Assembly: GCF_003474435.1 (NCBI RefSeq)
Contig: NZ_QRNF01000043.1
Location: forward strand, 1 to 24,055
Direction: 5' to 3'
From: Ruminococcus sp. AF46-10NS
Lineage (GTDB): Bacteria; Bacillota; Clostridia; Lachnospirales; Lachnospiraceae
Length of the DNA stretch: 24,055 bases
The notes beneath the pieces were generated by a model. That model saw nothing but the letters and a program-made list of their open reading frames with translations. It did no database searches and was not told the DNA's origin. Within the stretch, counting starts at the first letter, position 1. Each line of letters starts with the position of its first letter. A program made the translations under genes and the position numbers. Below, piece by piece: positions 8,096-16,781 of this stretch.

Positions 8096-8250
8096 TAACC
8101 GAATCAAGTAAGTCCCCTGCTTCAATTGCGAGGAGCAATAAGCAGTGGGTGGGACTTACTTGTATCAGGAGGGGTACAAGCCCCTCCTGATAAACTGCGG
8201 AGCAGTTATTCGGTTATGAGCAAGTAGCGAAAGCGGATTGCGAATATCCG
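8096..8250 (+). repeat. structured repeat, expanded copy (predicted four-way junction)
   Basis: An outer stem TAACCGAAT/ATTCGGTTA (8096-8104 with 8208-8216) encloses three adjacent hairpins: 8106-8161 (11-bp perfect stem AAGTAAGTCCC, then CTGCTT/AAGCAG and ATTGC/GCAAT); 8163-8192 (12-bp perfect stem TATCAGGAGGGG, TACAAG loop); and 8193-8207 (AACTGC/GCAGTT). Almost no base is left unpaired at the junction. A 3' arm (8217-8250) ends in CGGAT/ATCCG. The part from 8194 to 8253 matches 22791-22850 at about 85%. It lies between the convergent ends of ureC and the UroD-like gene. Confidence 0.75.
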
Positions 8251-8258
8251 ATTGACTT

Positions 8259-9506
8259 TTATCTTCTTGCATCTTCAACAGCTTTGTACATTGCCATGAT
8301 ATTCTGAGGAGGAACATCGCCGAGGATGTTGTGCTCCTGGTTGAATACGAATCCACCATCCTGGAAGAAGATATCGATCATGCGTCTGCAATAATCGTAA
8401 ACCTCTTTTTCGGTTCCCATGTTCAGAATTTTCCTGGTGTTGCAGCCGCCACCCCAGAAGGTGATATCCTTGCCGTATTCCTGTTTCAGTTTGGCAGGAT
8501 CCATGTTAGCTGCAGAAGTCTGAACCGGATTAAGAATATCGAAGCCGGCTTCTGCCAGATCACCGATCACCGGGAAAATGGAACCACAGGAATGAAGGAA
8601 AGTCTTCATGCTGCTGTGTTTATGTACATACTCATTGATCTTGGTATGATACGGCTTGAATAAGGTGCGGTATTTTTCCAGGGACATGAACATGTTGTTG
8701 TTCATTCCGAGGTCATCACCGAAACGGACGATATCTACGATTCCGTCAAGGTACTTACATGTGTTTTCCAGATTTTTAAGATGGCGTTCCAGAAGCTGGT
8801 CATTAAGTGCAAGAACCTGCTCCGGTTCCTCATAAATATCCATGAGATAATTTTCCATTCTGCGAAGGAAAGTTCCCCATTCGAAGAAGTTGCATCCGCA
8901 GGTTATCATCAGGGCACGGTCTGTGCTGTTCTTCAGTACCAGACATCTCTCACGAAGTGTTTCCCAGAAATATTTTTCGCTGGAATGATCCCATGGACTG
9001 TGAACCATAGCACTCCAGATAACTTTTCCCATCTCTTTATCCAGATCATTGTAGTTTTCCGGATAATCTTCTTTATATGGGAAGTACTGCTGGTCAAAAC
9101 ACATTCCGCCGTTTGGCATCTTGGCAATAAGTGTGCCTTCGCAGTCAAAATATTCATAAGAGCCATCTTTGTTATGTCTCGGCCTGAACCAGCCTGGCCA
9201 CTGTGCGGCAACGCCGTTTGATAAGGTTACATCGTACCAGTCGGAGTCTTCTGTGTTAAATACACGGCCAACGTCAAGAACGTCAGCTCCGATGATATCA
9301 AGAACCTGGATTTCAGGCTGAGCTACCTGCTGTACAACATCGTAAATACGGTTGTGACCTGTTGTGATTCCAAGATATTCTTTCAATTTTCCGTAAGCCA
9401 TACCACTGATTCCGGCACTTACGTTGCTTCCCAGATCCATAGGAAGCGAATCTGGATTCTGATGATTGATCGACGCCATTACACGTTCTCTTGGTGTCAT
9501 TTTCAT
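8259..9506 (-). CDS. UroD-superfamily methyltransferase-like protein
   Basis: A 415-residue protein of the uroporphyrinogen decarboxylase superfamily, in the branch with MtaA/CmuA-type and acetogen O-demethylase methyltransferases. The segment FLHSCGSI (H305, C307) and later FWGGGCNT (C355) make the H-x-C...C zinc motif by which those enzymes bind zinc to activate thiols or transfer methyl groups to and from corrinoids. True haem-pathway HemE lacks this motif, so HemE is unlikely. Start: AGGAGG is 9 bases before the ATG at 9506. It is divergent from the LacI-SBP regulator, sharing a 219-base control region. No corrinoid protein gene is adjacent; a partner, if needed, must be elsewhere. Substrate unknown; a methylated compound brought in by the nearby importer is an inference. 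Confidence 0.75.
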   Translation of the reverse strand: MKMTPRERVMASINHQNPDSLPMDLGSNVSAGISGMAYGKLKEYLGITTGHNRIYDVVQQVAQPEIQVLDIIGADVLDVGRVFNTEDSDWYDVTLSNGVAAQWPGWFRPRHNKDGSYEYFDCEGTLIAKMPNGGMCFDQQYFPYKEDYPENYNDLDKEMGKVIWSAMVHSPWDHSSEKYFWETLRERCLVLKNSTDRALMITCGCNFFEWGTFLRRMENYLMDIYEEPEQVLALNDQLLERHLKNLENTCKYLDGIVDIVRFGDDLGMNNNMFMSLEKYRTLFKPYHTKINEYVHKHSSMKTFLHSCGSIFPVIGDLAEAGFDILNPVQTSAANMDPAKLKQEYGKDITFWGGGCNTRKILNMGTEKEVYDYCRRMIDIFFQDGGFVFNQEHNILGDVPPQNIMAMYKAVEDARR

Positions 9507-9553
9507 ATATTTTTACCTCCTGTAGTTTTTCATCTGCTTCAACTTATAACTAC

Positions 9554-9582
9554 ATTATGTGAAAAAAAAGTGCGTGTTTCAA
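9554..9582 (-). promoter_or_regulatory. promoter of the UroD-like gene
   Basis: Read on the minus strand: TTGAAA (9577-9582) and CATAAT (9554-9559) with a 17-base spacer containing eight T in a row. It is about 50 bases upstream of the start codon. Confidence 0.65.
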
Positions 9583-9603
9583 TACGGTTGCCGGAATAAA
9601 AAT

Positions 9604-9615
9604 CTAAACGTTTTA
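9604..9615. promoter_or_regulatory. candidate LacI-family operator
   Basis: The palindrome AAACGTTT (9606-9613) with a central CG, typical of LacI-family sites, lies between the two divergent genes and about 24 bases upstream of the -35 box of the UroD-like gene. The likely binder is the adjacent LacI-type regulator. Confidence 0.45.
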
Positions 9616-9658
9616 CTACGAATTTTACCATATTAAATGAAGCGGATCTCATAGTGCT

Positions 9659-9664
9659 TATAAT
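9659..9664 (+). promoter_or_regulatory. -10 box for the LacI-SBP regulator
   Basis: A perfect TATAAT about 62 bases before the start codon. No clear -35 box is present at the right distance, as expected for a weak or activated promoter. Confidence 0.45.
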
Positions 9665-9725
9665 GAAAAACAGATAAAAACAGAGAGAAAAACGACGAAA
9701 CAGAGGCGTTTGAAGGGACATAAAA

Positions 9726-12029
9726 ATGATAACATTAAAAGACGTTGCAAGGGAAGCAGGTGTATCCATAGCAACCGTTTCCTGTGCACTGAGCGGAAAG
9801 AAAGCAGTCCGTCCGGAAACCTATACAAAGATAATGGACGCGGTGGAGAAGCTGAAATATATTCCGAATTATTCTGCCAGAAATCTGAAAAAAAAAGCCA
9901 GCAATATGGTAAGCGTGCTGCTTCCGGGAATGAGGAGCCAGTTTTACTCAGGGCTCTTTGACGGAATATCTTCTTATCTTCAATCCCATGGATATTCCAT
10001 TAATATTGCGTTTTCCAATGATTCCGCAGATGTGGAATGTACAAAGATCGACGAATTTATTACCCAGAATTCAGCAGGGCTTATTATCGTGACAACACAG
10101 CCCGGTAATACAGCTTTTTTTCAGAACCATATTATGGATTATCAGATTCCGGCGGTTTTTGTTGAGCGTGAGCCGGATTCGGTGTTCTGTAATTATGTAG
10201 GATTTCGTCATTACGATACCTTTTACAGCATAACAAAACAGGTTCTGGAACAGGGATACCGGGATATCAGTATTGTTTGTGGTCCGCTTGAGTTTTCTTC
10301 TGAGCGGAATTATGTCCGGGCATGCAGAGATGCCATGGAAACACTGGGAGAAGATTTGGCACCGGAGAAGATATGTGCGACAAATTTTACCAGAGAAGAT
10401 GCATTCAGCAGTTTTATGAAAATTTTTTCCGGAAAGCCGCCGGAGGTTTTGCTGTCAACAAGTCGTGAGATCACATATGGAATTCAGACTGCCATGGAAT
10501 ACTGTGGATTGCGAACCCCGGAGGATATTGTTCTGATCAGCTGTTCCGAAGAATCCTGGATCAATATCAATCAGAATGATGGTGTGATTAAAATTTCCAG
10601 AAACAGTACTGTTCTGGGGGAGCAGGCAGCCAGGATACTTTTGCAGAATATCCATAACCCAAGGCTGTATGAGCAGACTATACAGGAGATTGATTTTTCG
10701 GAAAAGGATATCCGGCTTGTGAGTCTGCCGGAAAAAGCAAAGCAGCAGAAACAGAGCTTCCGGATATCCTGCAAAGAGAAAATCCGTTTTCTGGCAGTGG
10801 ACAATCCGACTATCCAGGCACTGCAGCTTCTTACCGGACATTTTGAAGCGGAAACCGGGATTCAGGTAGAGTTTCACTGTGTACCTCAGAACCAGCTGCT
10901 TTCCATGATCTCGGAGTCCTGCTCTACACTGACGCAGACCTATGATTTTTATACTTATGATGTTCCGTGGCTGGAATATATGGTTCAGAATATGTGTCTT
11001 GCAGATATTTCTTCCTTTATTGAAAGTGACAGCTTCAGAAAGGATCAGTTTTTTCAGTCAGGTTTCCAAAACTGCCAGTTGAACGGACGGTATTTCGGAA
11101 TCCCGGTGAGCGGAGGAACACAGCTTCTTTTCTACAGAAAAGATCTGTTTGAAAACAGGGAGCTTCAGGCTGAATATCAGAAAAGGAGTCTGATATCACT
11201 TCGGGCACCGAGAACATGGAAGGAATTTAATGATGTGGCTGCTTTTTTTACAAGGAAGGAGAATCCTGCGTCACCTACAGAATACGGAGCTTCTTTTGCG
11301 GGAGCGATCGATGAAGAACTGGCACCGGAGATCCTGATCAGGCTATGGGCCTGTGGCGGAAAGCTGTGGGATAATTATCATAGACCAACCTTTCATACGA
11401 AGGAGAACAGAATGGCTTTTGAGAGTATTCTCCACACGCTGGATTACATACCGGAGAAAGATATGAACAGATCTATCACTCAGACAGTAGATGATTTCTG
11501 TACAGGCAGGACAGCTATGCTGATCACATATTCAGAGTTTGCCCATGGAATAAACCGGCGGGTGAAAGAGAATGTATCCGGTCGGATCGCTTCCGGTATG
11601 GTTCCGGGAAAAGCACCTGCCAGTGTAGGCTGGAATCTGGGACTGAATCCTTTTTCCTCACACAGAGAAGCTGTCTGCCAATTTTTTTCCTGGCTGTGCA
11701 ACAGTGATACGAATCTGTATCTGACTATACTGAATGGTGCGTCAACAGTTGTAACACCGTACCGCAACAGTGAGCTTCTGAAGCTGTATCCCTGGTTGAT
11801 CAGCACTGAGGAGAGCCTTCAGTATGCAAAAAGACGAAACAGTCCGTATCGAAAGAATCGCCTGATCATTCCTGTAGAGCAGATTGAGAAGATCATGTGT
11901 CAGGCCCTGCGAAAAACATATCAGGGAGATATCTCTGTTGAGGAGGCACTGAAAGCAGCACAGGAAGAGGCGGATCACCTGTTCAGCATGTATGGATATC
12001 CAACGATCCACGAAATATTCAGAAGATGA
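9726..12029 (+). CDS. LacI-family regulator fused to a MalE-like solute-binding domain
   Basis: A 767-residue protein, more than twice a normal LacI regulator (about 340). Residues 1-55 form the LacI helix-turn-helix (TLKDVAREAGVSIATVSCALSGKKAVRPET). Residues about 60-335 form the usual periplasmic-binding-like effector domain. From about 345 to the end there is a second, family-1 extracellular solute-binding fold: KIRFLAVDN at its start, the FGIPVSGGTQLLFYRKDLFE and PRTWKEFNDVAAFF signatures, and a late GWNLGLNPFSSHREAVCQFFSWL. There is no signal peptide, so it is cytoplasmic and the second domain probably senses an imported ligand. GAAGGGA is the ribosome site. It is divergent from the UroD-like gene and upstream of the two-component operon. 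I expect it to control both flanks; ligand unknown. Confidence 0.85.
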   Translation: MITLKDVAREAGVSIATVSCALSGKKAVRPETYTKIMDAVEKLKYIPNYSARNLKKKASNMVSVLLPGMRSQFYSGLFDGISSYLQSHGYSINIAFSNDSADVECTKIDEFITQNSAGLIIVTTQPGNTAFFQNHIMDYQIPAVFVEREPDSVFCNYVGFRHYDTFYSITKQVLEQGYRDISIVCGPLEFSSERNYVRACRDAMETLGEDLAPEKICATNFTREDAFSSFMKIFSGKPPEVLLSTSREITYGIQTAMEYCGLRTPEDIVLISCSEESWININQNDGVIKISRNSTVLGEQAARILLQNIHNPRLYEQTIQEIDFSEKDIRLVSLPEKAKQQKQSFRISCKEKIRFLAVDNPTIQALQLLTGHFEAETGIQVEFHCVPQNQLLSMISESCSTLTQTYDFYTYDVPWLEYMVQNMCLADISSFIESDSFRKDQFFQSGFQNCQLNGRYFGIPVSGGTQLLFYRKDLFENRELQAEYQKRSLISLRAPRTWKEFNDVAAFFTRKENPASPTEYGASFAGAIDEELAPEILIRLWACGGKLWDNYHRPTFHTKENRMAFESILHTLDYIPEKDMNRSITQTVDDFCTGRTAMLITYSEFAHGINRRVKENVSGRIASGMVPGKAPASVGWNLGLNPFSSHREAVCQFFSWLCNSDTNLYLTILNGASTVVTPYRNSELLKLYPWLISTEESLQYAKRRNSPYRKNRLIIPVEQIEKIMCQALRKTYQGDISVEEALKAAQEEADHLFSMYGYPTIHEIFRR

Positions 12030-12092
12030 TGAAAAATTACGTATAATAATTTTTGTAATATGCAATATACACAAGAATAATTGTGGAAAAAG

Positions 12093-12121
12093 TTGTAATT
12101 ATTGTGAAAAAATAGTATAAT
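12093..12121 (+). promoter_or_regulatory. promoter of the two-component/SBP operon
   Basis: TTGTAA (12093-12098) and TATAAT (12116-12121) with a 17-base spacer in a very AT-rich spacer. Start expected near 12128, about 70 bases before the response-regulator start codon. Confidence 0.65.
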
Positions 12122-12196
12122 CAACGAAAAAATACACGAAATACAGACAAAATCACATATAATCACGGGGCAATGTACAGATGGGAGGGGAAGAAA

Positions 12197-13789
12197 ATGT
12201 ATACACTTCTGATTGCTGATGATGAACCTCTTATCCGCAATGGGGTGAAAAAGATCATAGACTGGGAATCTCTGGGATTTTCGGAAATTTTTCTTGCGGA
12301 GGATGGACAGGAGGCACTGGATATCATACGGAAAAATCATGTGGATCTTGTACTGACAGATATTGTGATGCCGTTTATGGATGGTCTGGAACTGACGGAG
12401 ATTCTTTCAAGGGAATTTCCGCAGATCCATGTTGTGATTCTTACAGGACATGAGGATTTTCAGTATGCACAGAAATCTGTTGGACTTGGAGTGAAGAACT
12501 ATATCCTGAAGCCTATCGGTGCCGAAAGCCTTTATAAGGAAATGAAGGAGATCTGCGAGAAGCTTCATATAGAGAACAGTCAGAGACAGTATATCCAGTC
12601 AATGAAGAATCAGCTTCGCCAGAGTCTGCCTGTACTTCAGGAACAGACACTAAACAAGATCGTCTGTTCTGCAGACCGTAATCTCAGGCTGTATCTGGAG
12701 AGGGCAAAAAGTCTTCAGCTGGATATGAGCCAGGCACCATATGAGATTGGAGTCATGGATCTTGATATGGAGAATATTTCAGGGGCAGATTATGATCTTT
12801 ATCTTTTTGCATCGCGGAATATTGTGAAAGAATGTCTGGGAAAAGAACATTATGTTTTTGAAGATGGAAAAGACAGAGTGGTAATTTTGTTTCGCTGCGG
12901 TACACTTGAAGCAGAATCGCATGATCTTATTTATGATGTCCTCTGTATTATCCAGAAGTCTATCTATAACACGATCCGGCTGAAAACCACCTGTGCACTG
13001 GGGACAACGGCAACCACCCTGGATGAATTGAACCGGGCCTACCGCAATGCGAAGAAAGCACTGGAGTGTAAATATTCACTGGGAAGCAATAATGTTTATG
13101 ATATTGAAGACCTGAATTATCTGGAGCGTTCCTTCTATTATCCGCAGCAGGAACTTCACCATCTTACTAAAAGTATCATGATCGGCAATACGGAAGAAAT
13201 CGAACGAGCAGTACGTTCTGTATTTCATGATAATGGAAAGGACGGTTCCCTTTCCGGAAAAAATGTCAAGGTTATTTATATGGAGGCAATGAATGCGCTT
13301 TTGAGAGAACTTGCCGGGCTTAAGGATATTCCGGATGAAATGTGGAACAGAGGTTTTGTACTATACCAGGAATTTGAAACATACAGTTCCCTGAGAGAGA
13401 TGGAGGATGAGCTGATCCGGTTTGCATGCAGTATCCGTGACGAAATGAATTCTGCTCAGACAAACAGCGGAATGCAGGTTATTGACAAGGTGAAGGATTA
13501 TGTAATGAGAAATTATAGAAATCCGGAGATTTCCCTTACATCAGCAGCGGAATTCGCATCTGTCAGCACAGGATATTTAAGCGGACTCTTCAAAAAAGAA
13601 GCGGGAACGAATTTTGTAAAATATCTTACAGATGTCCGTATGGAAAAATCCATGCAGCTGCTTCGATCAACAGATATGAAAACCTATGAGATTGCTTATG
13701 AAACAGGATTTTCCAATCCTCATTATTTCAGTGTTTCTTTCAAAAAATATACAGGAATGTCTCCTTCCGAGTTCAGGGCAAAGGAGTAA
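12197..13789 (+). CDS. YesN-type response regulator with AraC output domain
   Basis: A 530-residue response regulator. Receiver domain (1-120): D8-D9 acidic pocket, phospho-acceptor D55 in VLTDIVMP, and the conserved Lys in NYILKPIG. A middle region of about 270 residues is typical of YesN proteins. The C-terminal AraC-type double helix-turn-helix (about 425-530) includes ISLTSAAEFASVSTGYLSGLFKKEAG and IAYETGFSNPHYFSVSFKKYTGMSPSEFR. I place the start at 12197 rather than an in-frame ATG at 12173, because GGGAGGGG lies 6 bases before it and MYTLLIADDEP is the normal beginning. The kinase gene follows after 3 bases. It probably activates the ABC operon at 16782. Confidence 0.9.
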   Translation: MYTLLIADDEPLIRNGVKKIIDWESLGFSEIFLAEDGQEALDIIRKNHVDLVLTDIVMPFMDGLELTEILSREFPQIHVVILTGHEDFQYAQKSVGLGVKNYILKPIGAESLYKEMKEICEKLHIENSQRQYIQSMKNQLRQSLPVLQEQTLNKIVCSADRNLRLYLERAKSLQLDMSQAPYEIGVMDLDMENISGADYDLYLFASRNIVKECLGKEHYVFEDGKDRVVILFRCGTLEAESHDLIYDVLCIIQKSIYNTIRLKTTCALGTTATTLDELNRAYRNAKKALECKYSLGSNNVYDIEDLNYLERSFYYPQQELHHLTKSIMIGNTEEIERAVRSVFHDNGKDGSLSGKNVKVIYMEAMNALLRELAGLKDIPDEMWNRGFVLYQEFETYSSLREMEDELIRFACSIRDEMNSAQTNSGMQVIDKVKDYVMRNYRNPEISLTSAAEFASVSTGYLSGLFKKEAGTNFVKYLTDVRMEKSMQLLRSTDMKTYEIAYETGFSNPHYFSVSFKKYTGMSPSEFRAKE

Positions 13790-13792
13790 GCC

Positions 13793-15601
13793 ATGAAGAA
13801 AAAACAGAAAAGCAGCCTGAAAAACCGGGCCCTGAGTCAGACAGCGGTGCTGATCATTGTTACCATGTGCATTATGGTTACTGCTTTTTATATGGTCTTT
13901 CACTCAAGGGCATTTAATGAACGGGGAAAGTACGAAGAAGAAAATCTGGTAAATATGGAAGCCTATCTGAACAGCTATCTGGAGGAAGTGGACTCCATTG
14001 CAAAAAATGTAAATTATAATTATTATCTTCAGGATTATTTGGAAACTGTGATCAAAGAAGAAGATGATTATGTGGATGGCGGAATTGGAAAAAATATGCG
14101 TTCTTATGAGATGAGCTCCCAGGCATTCAGTGACACCTTACTTTCCAGGGCAGATATTTCCTCTATTATGATTTTTGGAAAGAAAAAAATGCTCCTGAAC
14201 AGATCTATGTATACCTATCAGAGGGTCGCGTTGGATTATTCCAAGCTGGACTGGTATGCGAAGGCAGTGGCAAAGCCGCAGGATGCGATTATCACAGGAC
14301 CTAACAGACATTCATTTTTTGACACAGATGATGAGATGATCTCACTGAGCAGGGAAGTCCAGAGCTATGAAAACGGAACCTTCCGAGGTGTGATCCTGAT
14401 CAATCTGAATATGAATAAGATCACGGAAATCTGTAATTCTTTTCAGGAAAAACAGGAAAATTTTATATGTATTATAAATGATAAGGGAGAGCTGGTTTAT
14501 GAGCAGCAAAATGGAAAAGAACGCTTCGCCTTTGATGAGAAGGAAAACCGTCAGAAGCTGAATACAGCGCTTGAGAGAATGAAGGAGAGCTGTTTCAGGC
14601 TGAACTACAGAGGAGAGAAATACCTGGTAACCAGAACCGATATGAAAACAACAGGGTGGACTCTGGTAAGTATGGTTCCGTACAAGTCTGTGATGGCAGA
14701 AACAATGGCAATCAGTGGGGTAATGATCCTGGCTGTGGTCATTACTCTTATAGTAACCCTGCTTCTGCTTAACCGGATTCTTACAGGAGTAGTAAAGCCT
14801 CTGAAAAAACTGGAAAAATATATGGTTCAGGTTAATCCGGATAATATGGATCAGCGTATGGAAATTCTTACAGACGATGAGATCGGACATTTGTCAATGA
14901 AATTTAATCAGATGATGGACCGTATCCGGAATCTGAAAGAGCAGGTGATCGAAGAACAGGAAGATAAGCGAAAGTACGAGCTTCAGGCTCTGCAGGCACA
15001 GATCAATCCGCATTTTCTGTACAATACGCTGGATTCCATTATATGGATGGCAGAGACAAATGACTCAAATATCGTGGCAATGACAGAAGCACTGGCAAAA
15101 CTGTTCCGGATATCCCTGAACAAGGGAAATGAAGAAATCTCTCTGGAAAGGGAGCTGGAGCATGTGAAAAATTATCTGATCATTCAGAGTATGCGTTATG
15201 CAGATAAATTTACATATGAAATTTCAGTGGATCCTGGTGTGGAACGTTGCAGGACGATAAAGCTGATCCTGCAGCCGATAGTGGAAAACTGTATTTATCA
15301 TGGCATCAAAAAGAAACGAGGAACAGGAAAGATCACTATCCGGGCGTACAGGCGGGAACAGAATCTGATCATAGAAGTCAGCGATGACGGATGCGGAATG
15401 CCGAAAGAAATAAGCAGAAAAATCCTGTCTGATGAGATCGAATCTGAGAATATCAGCGGTTCCGGAATCGGAGTCAAAAATGTAAATGAGCGCATCCAGC
15501 TCCGTTTTGGAAAGAAATACGGTTTGAGCTATTCATCAGAAGAAGGCGTTGGAACGACAGTAACTTATGTTCTTCCATATAATGAGGGAGGCAGTATATG
15601 A
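13793..15601 (+). CDS. YesM/LytS-type sensor histidine kinase
   Basis: A 602-residue membrane kinase. TM1 at about 17-36, an extracytoplasmic sensor region at about 40-300, TM2 at about 303-327, a HAMP linker to about 380, then the His_kinase motif ALQAQINPHFLYNTLDS with phospho-acceptor H407. The ATPase domain has an N box (LQPIVENCIYHG) and G boxes (VSDDGCGMP; GSGIGVKNVNERI). The ribosome site AAGGAG overlaps the end of the response-regulator gene, and the stop overlaps the next ATG by four bases, so all three genes are translationally linked. The signal is probably presented by the binding protein encoded next. Confidence 0.92.
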   Translation: MKKKQKSSLKNRALSQTAVLIIVTMCIMVTAFYMVFHSRAFNERGKYEEENLVNMEAYLNSYLEEVDSIAKNVNYNYYLQDYLETVIKEEDDYVDGGIGKNMRSYEMSSQAFSDTLLSRADISSIMIFGKKKMLLNRSMYTYQRVALDYSKLDWYAKAVAKPQDAIITGPNRHSFFDTDDEMISLSREVQSYENGTFRGVILINLNMNKITEICNSFQEKQENFICIINDKGELVYEQQNGKERFAFDEKENRQKLNTALERMKESCFRLNYRGEKYLVTRTDMKTTGWTLVSMVPYKSVMAETMAISGVMILAVVITLIVTLLLLNRILTGVVKPLKKLEKYMVQVNPDNMDQRMEILTDDEIGHLSMKFNQMMDRIRNLKEQVIEEQEDKRKYELQALQAQINPHFLYNTLDSIIWMAETNDSNIVAMTEALAKLFRISLNKGNEEISLERELEHVKNYLIIQSMRYADKFTYEISVDPGVERCRTIKLILQPIVENCIYHGIKKKRGTGKITIRAYRREQNLIIEVSDDGCGMPKEISRKILSDEIESENISGSGIGVKNVNERIQLRFGKKYGLSYSSEEGVGTTVTYVLPYNEGGSI

Positions 15602-16608
15602 ATAAGAAACATATGAAAAAAAGGCTCCTGATTTTTGCGACGGCAATTTTGATGATAATAATAACCACAGTAACTGTTCATTATGAAACAGAAGTCAGAT
15701 CTGAGGCAGCCGGTATAAAAACGCAGCAGGAAACAAAGAAAAAAATAATCGGTGCCACCTTTGCATCCAGTCAGGCCAGTTATCAGTATGCTATTGGAAA
15801 TCTTCTTGTTGCAGAAGCAGAGAAAGATCCGGATTATAAACTGGAAATCCAGTATGCAGAATGGAATGTAAAAAAACAGGAAGAGCAGATGAGGGATTTT
15901 ATCCGGAGAAAAGTTGATGCCATCATTTTTTGTCCGGTTAATGCGAAATCCTATCTGAATGTACTTCGCGAGGCAAAGAACGCCGGAATCCCTGTGATCA
16001 ATCTGAATATGAAAGTGGATACTGTATCTGCGGAATATATTACAACTTATGTAGGGGCAAGTATGTCGGAAGAGGCTGATCTGGCAGGTCAGTTGGTGGT
16101 GGAATGTCTTAATGGAAAAAAAGGAAAAGTGGGAATCATCGAAGGTTCTCAGGGAACAGATCCCCAGATTTACAGAACACAGACATTTCTGGAATATCTG
16201 TCCAGTTATCCGGACGTTGAAGTTGTGGGGATTGAAGAAGCCAACTGGTCCCGGGCAAAAGCAGGTCTGGCAGCATCCAGACTTCTTTCCCAGAATCCGG
16301 ATATCAATGTATTTTACTGCCATGACAGCAATATGGCACTGGGAGTTTATGATATGCTGAAGGCAAGGGGAATACAGGACAAGATCCAGGTGATAGGAAT
16401 CGGAAATGAAACAGAGCATATGGAAGCGGTAAAGAGTGGAAAGCTTTATGGTATTGTCACCCAGCCGCCGGAATACGAGGCGGAATATGCCTGGAGCTGT
16501 GCAAAAAGAGCAGCTGACGGAGAGGTTCTGCGTCTCTGGTATAAAAACCTTGTGGTGAGCCTTACAAAGGAGAACGTAGACAGCTATTTCAGCCCCGTAA
16601 TAGATTAA
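15598..16608 (+). CDS. ribose-type periplasmic-binding protein, likely sensor partner
   Basis: A 336-residue Peripla_BP_4 (RbsB-like) protein. A strong hydrophobic N-terminal segment (about 9-27) has no lipobox cysteine, so it is either membrane-anchored or cut by signal peptidase I near SEAA. The family pattern is clear: KKIIGATFASSQASYQYAIGNLL, VDAIIFCPVNAKSYLNVLREAKNAGIPVINLN, and a repeat of the fold with GKVGIIEGSQG and VFYCHDSNMALGVYDML. The ATG overlaps the kinase stop (ATGA). It lies with the kinase and before a terminator, not with the transporter, which has its own binding protein. This suggests it brings ligand to the kinase rather than to the importer. Confidence 0.88.
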   Translation: MNKKHMKKRLLIFATAILMIIITTVTVHYETEVRSEAAGIKTQQETKKKIIGATFASSQASYQYAIGNLLVAEAEKDPDYKLEIQYAEWNVKKQEEQMRDFIRRKVDAIIFCPVNAKSYLNVLREAKNAGIPVINLNMKVDTVSAEYITTYVGASMSEEADLAGQLVVECLNGKKGKVGIIEGSQGTDPQIYRTQTFLEYLSSYPDVEVVGIEEANWSRAKAGLAASRLLSQNPDINVFYCHDSNMALGVYDMLKARGIQDKIQVIGIGNETEHMEAVKSGKLYGIVTQPPEYEAEYAWSCAKRAADGEVLRLWYKNLVVSLTKENVDSYFSPVID

Positions 16609-16642
16609 AAAATGAACAATATCTGATGTGAAAAATAAGACT

Positions 16643-16684
16643 AAACCGATGAAAAAATTGAATTTCAATTTTCATCGGTTTTTC
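16643..16684 (+). terminator. intrinsic terminator of the two-component operon
   Basis: The inverted repeat AAACCGATGAAAA / TTTTCATCGGTTT, with ATTGAA/TTCAAT continuing the stem, is followed by a T-rich tract to 16686. It separates the sensing operon from the importer operon and also reads well on the opposite strand. Confidence 0.85.
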
Positions 16685-16781
16685 TTATTATACTAATAAA
16701 TACTTCGTAATGATCGGACTTATTACTCAGGAAGGTGAACTGACATTGGCGGAGGTGTCATTCATGGGAAAGGAGATAAAT

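Noticed and set aside
8096..8250. Ordinary terminator for ureC
   Set aside because: The stems are strong but not followed by a T tract on the plus strand, and the branched form and second copy elsewhere argue for something else.
8259..9506. HemE, haem-pathway uroporphyrinogen decarboxylase
   Set aside because: The H-x-C...C zinc motif and the transport/regulatory context fit the methyltransferase branch, and no haem genes are nearby.
15565..16668. 367-codon open frame on the minus strand
   Set aside because: Opposite the ribose-type binding protein; no ribosome site or recognisable domain.
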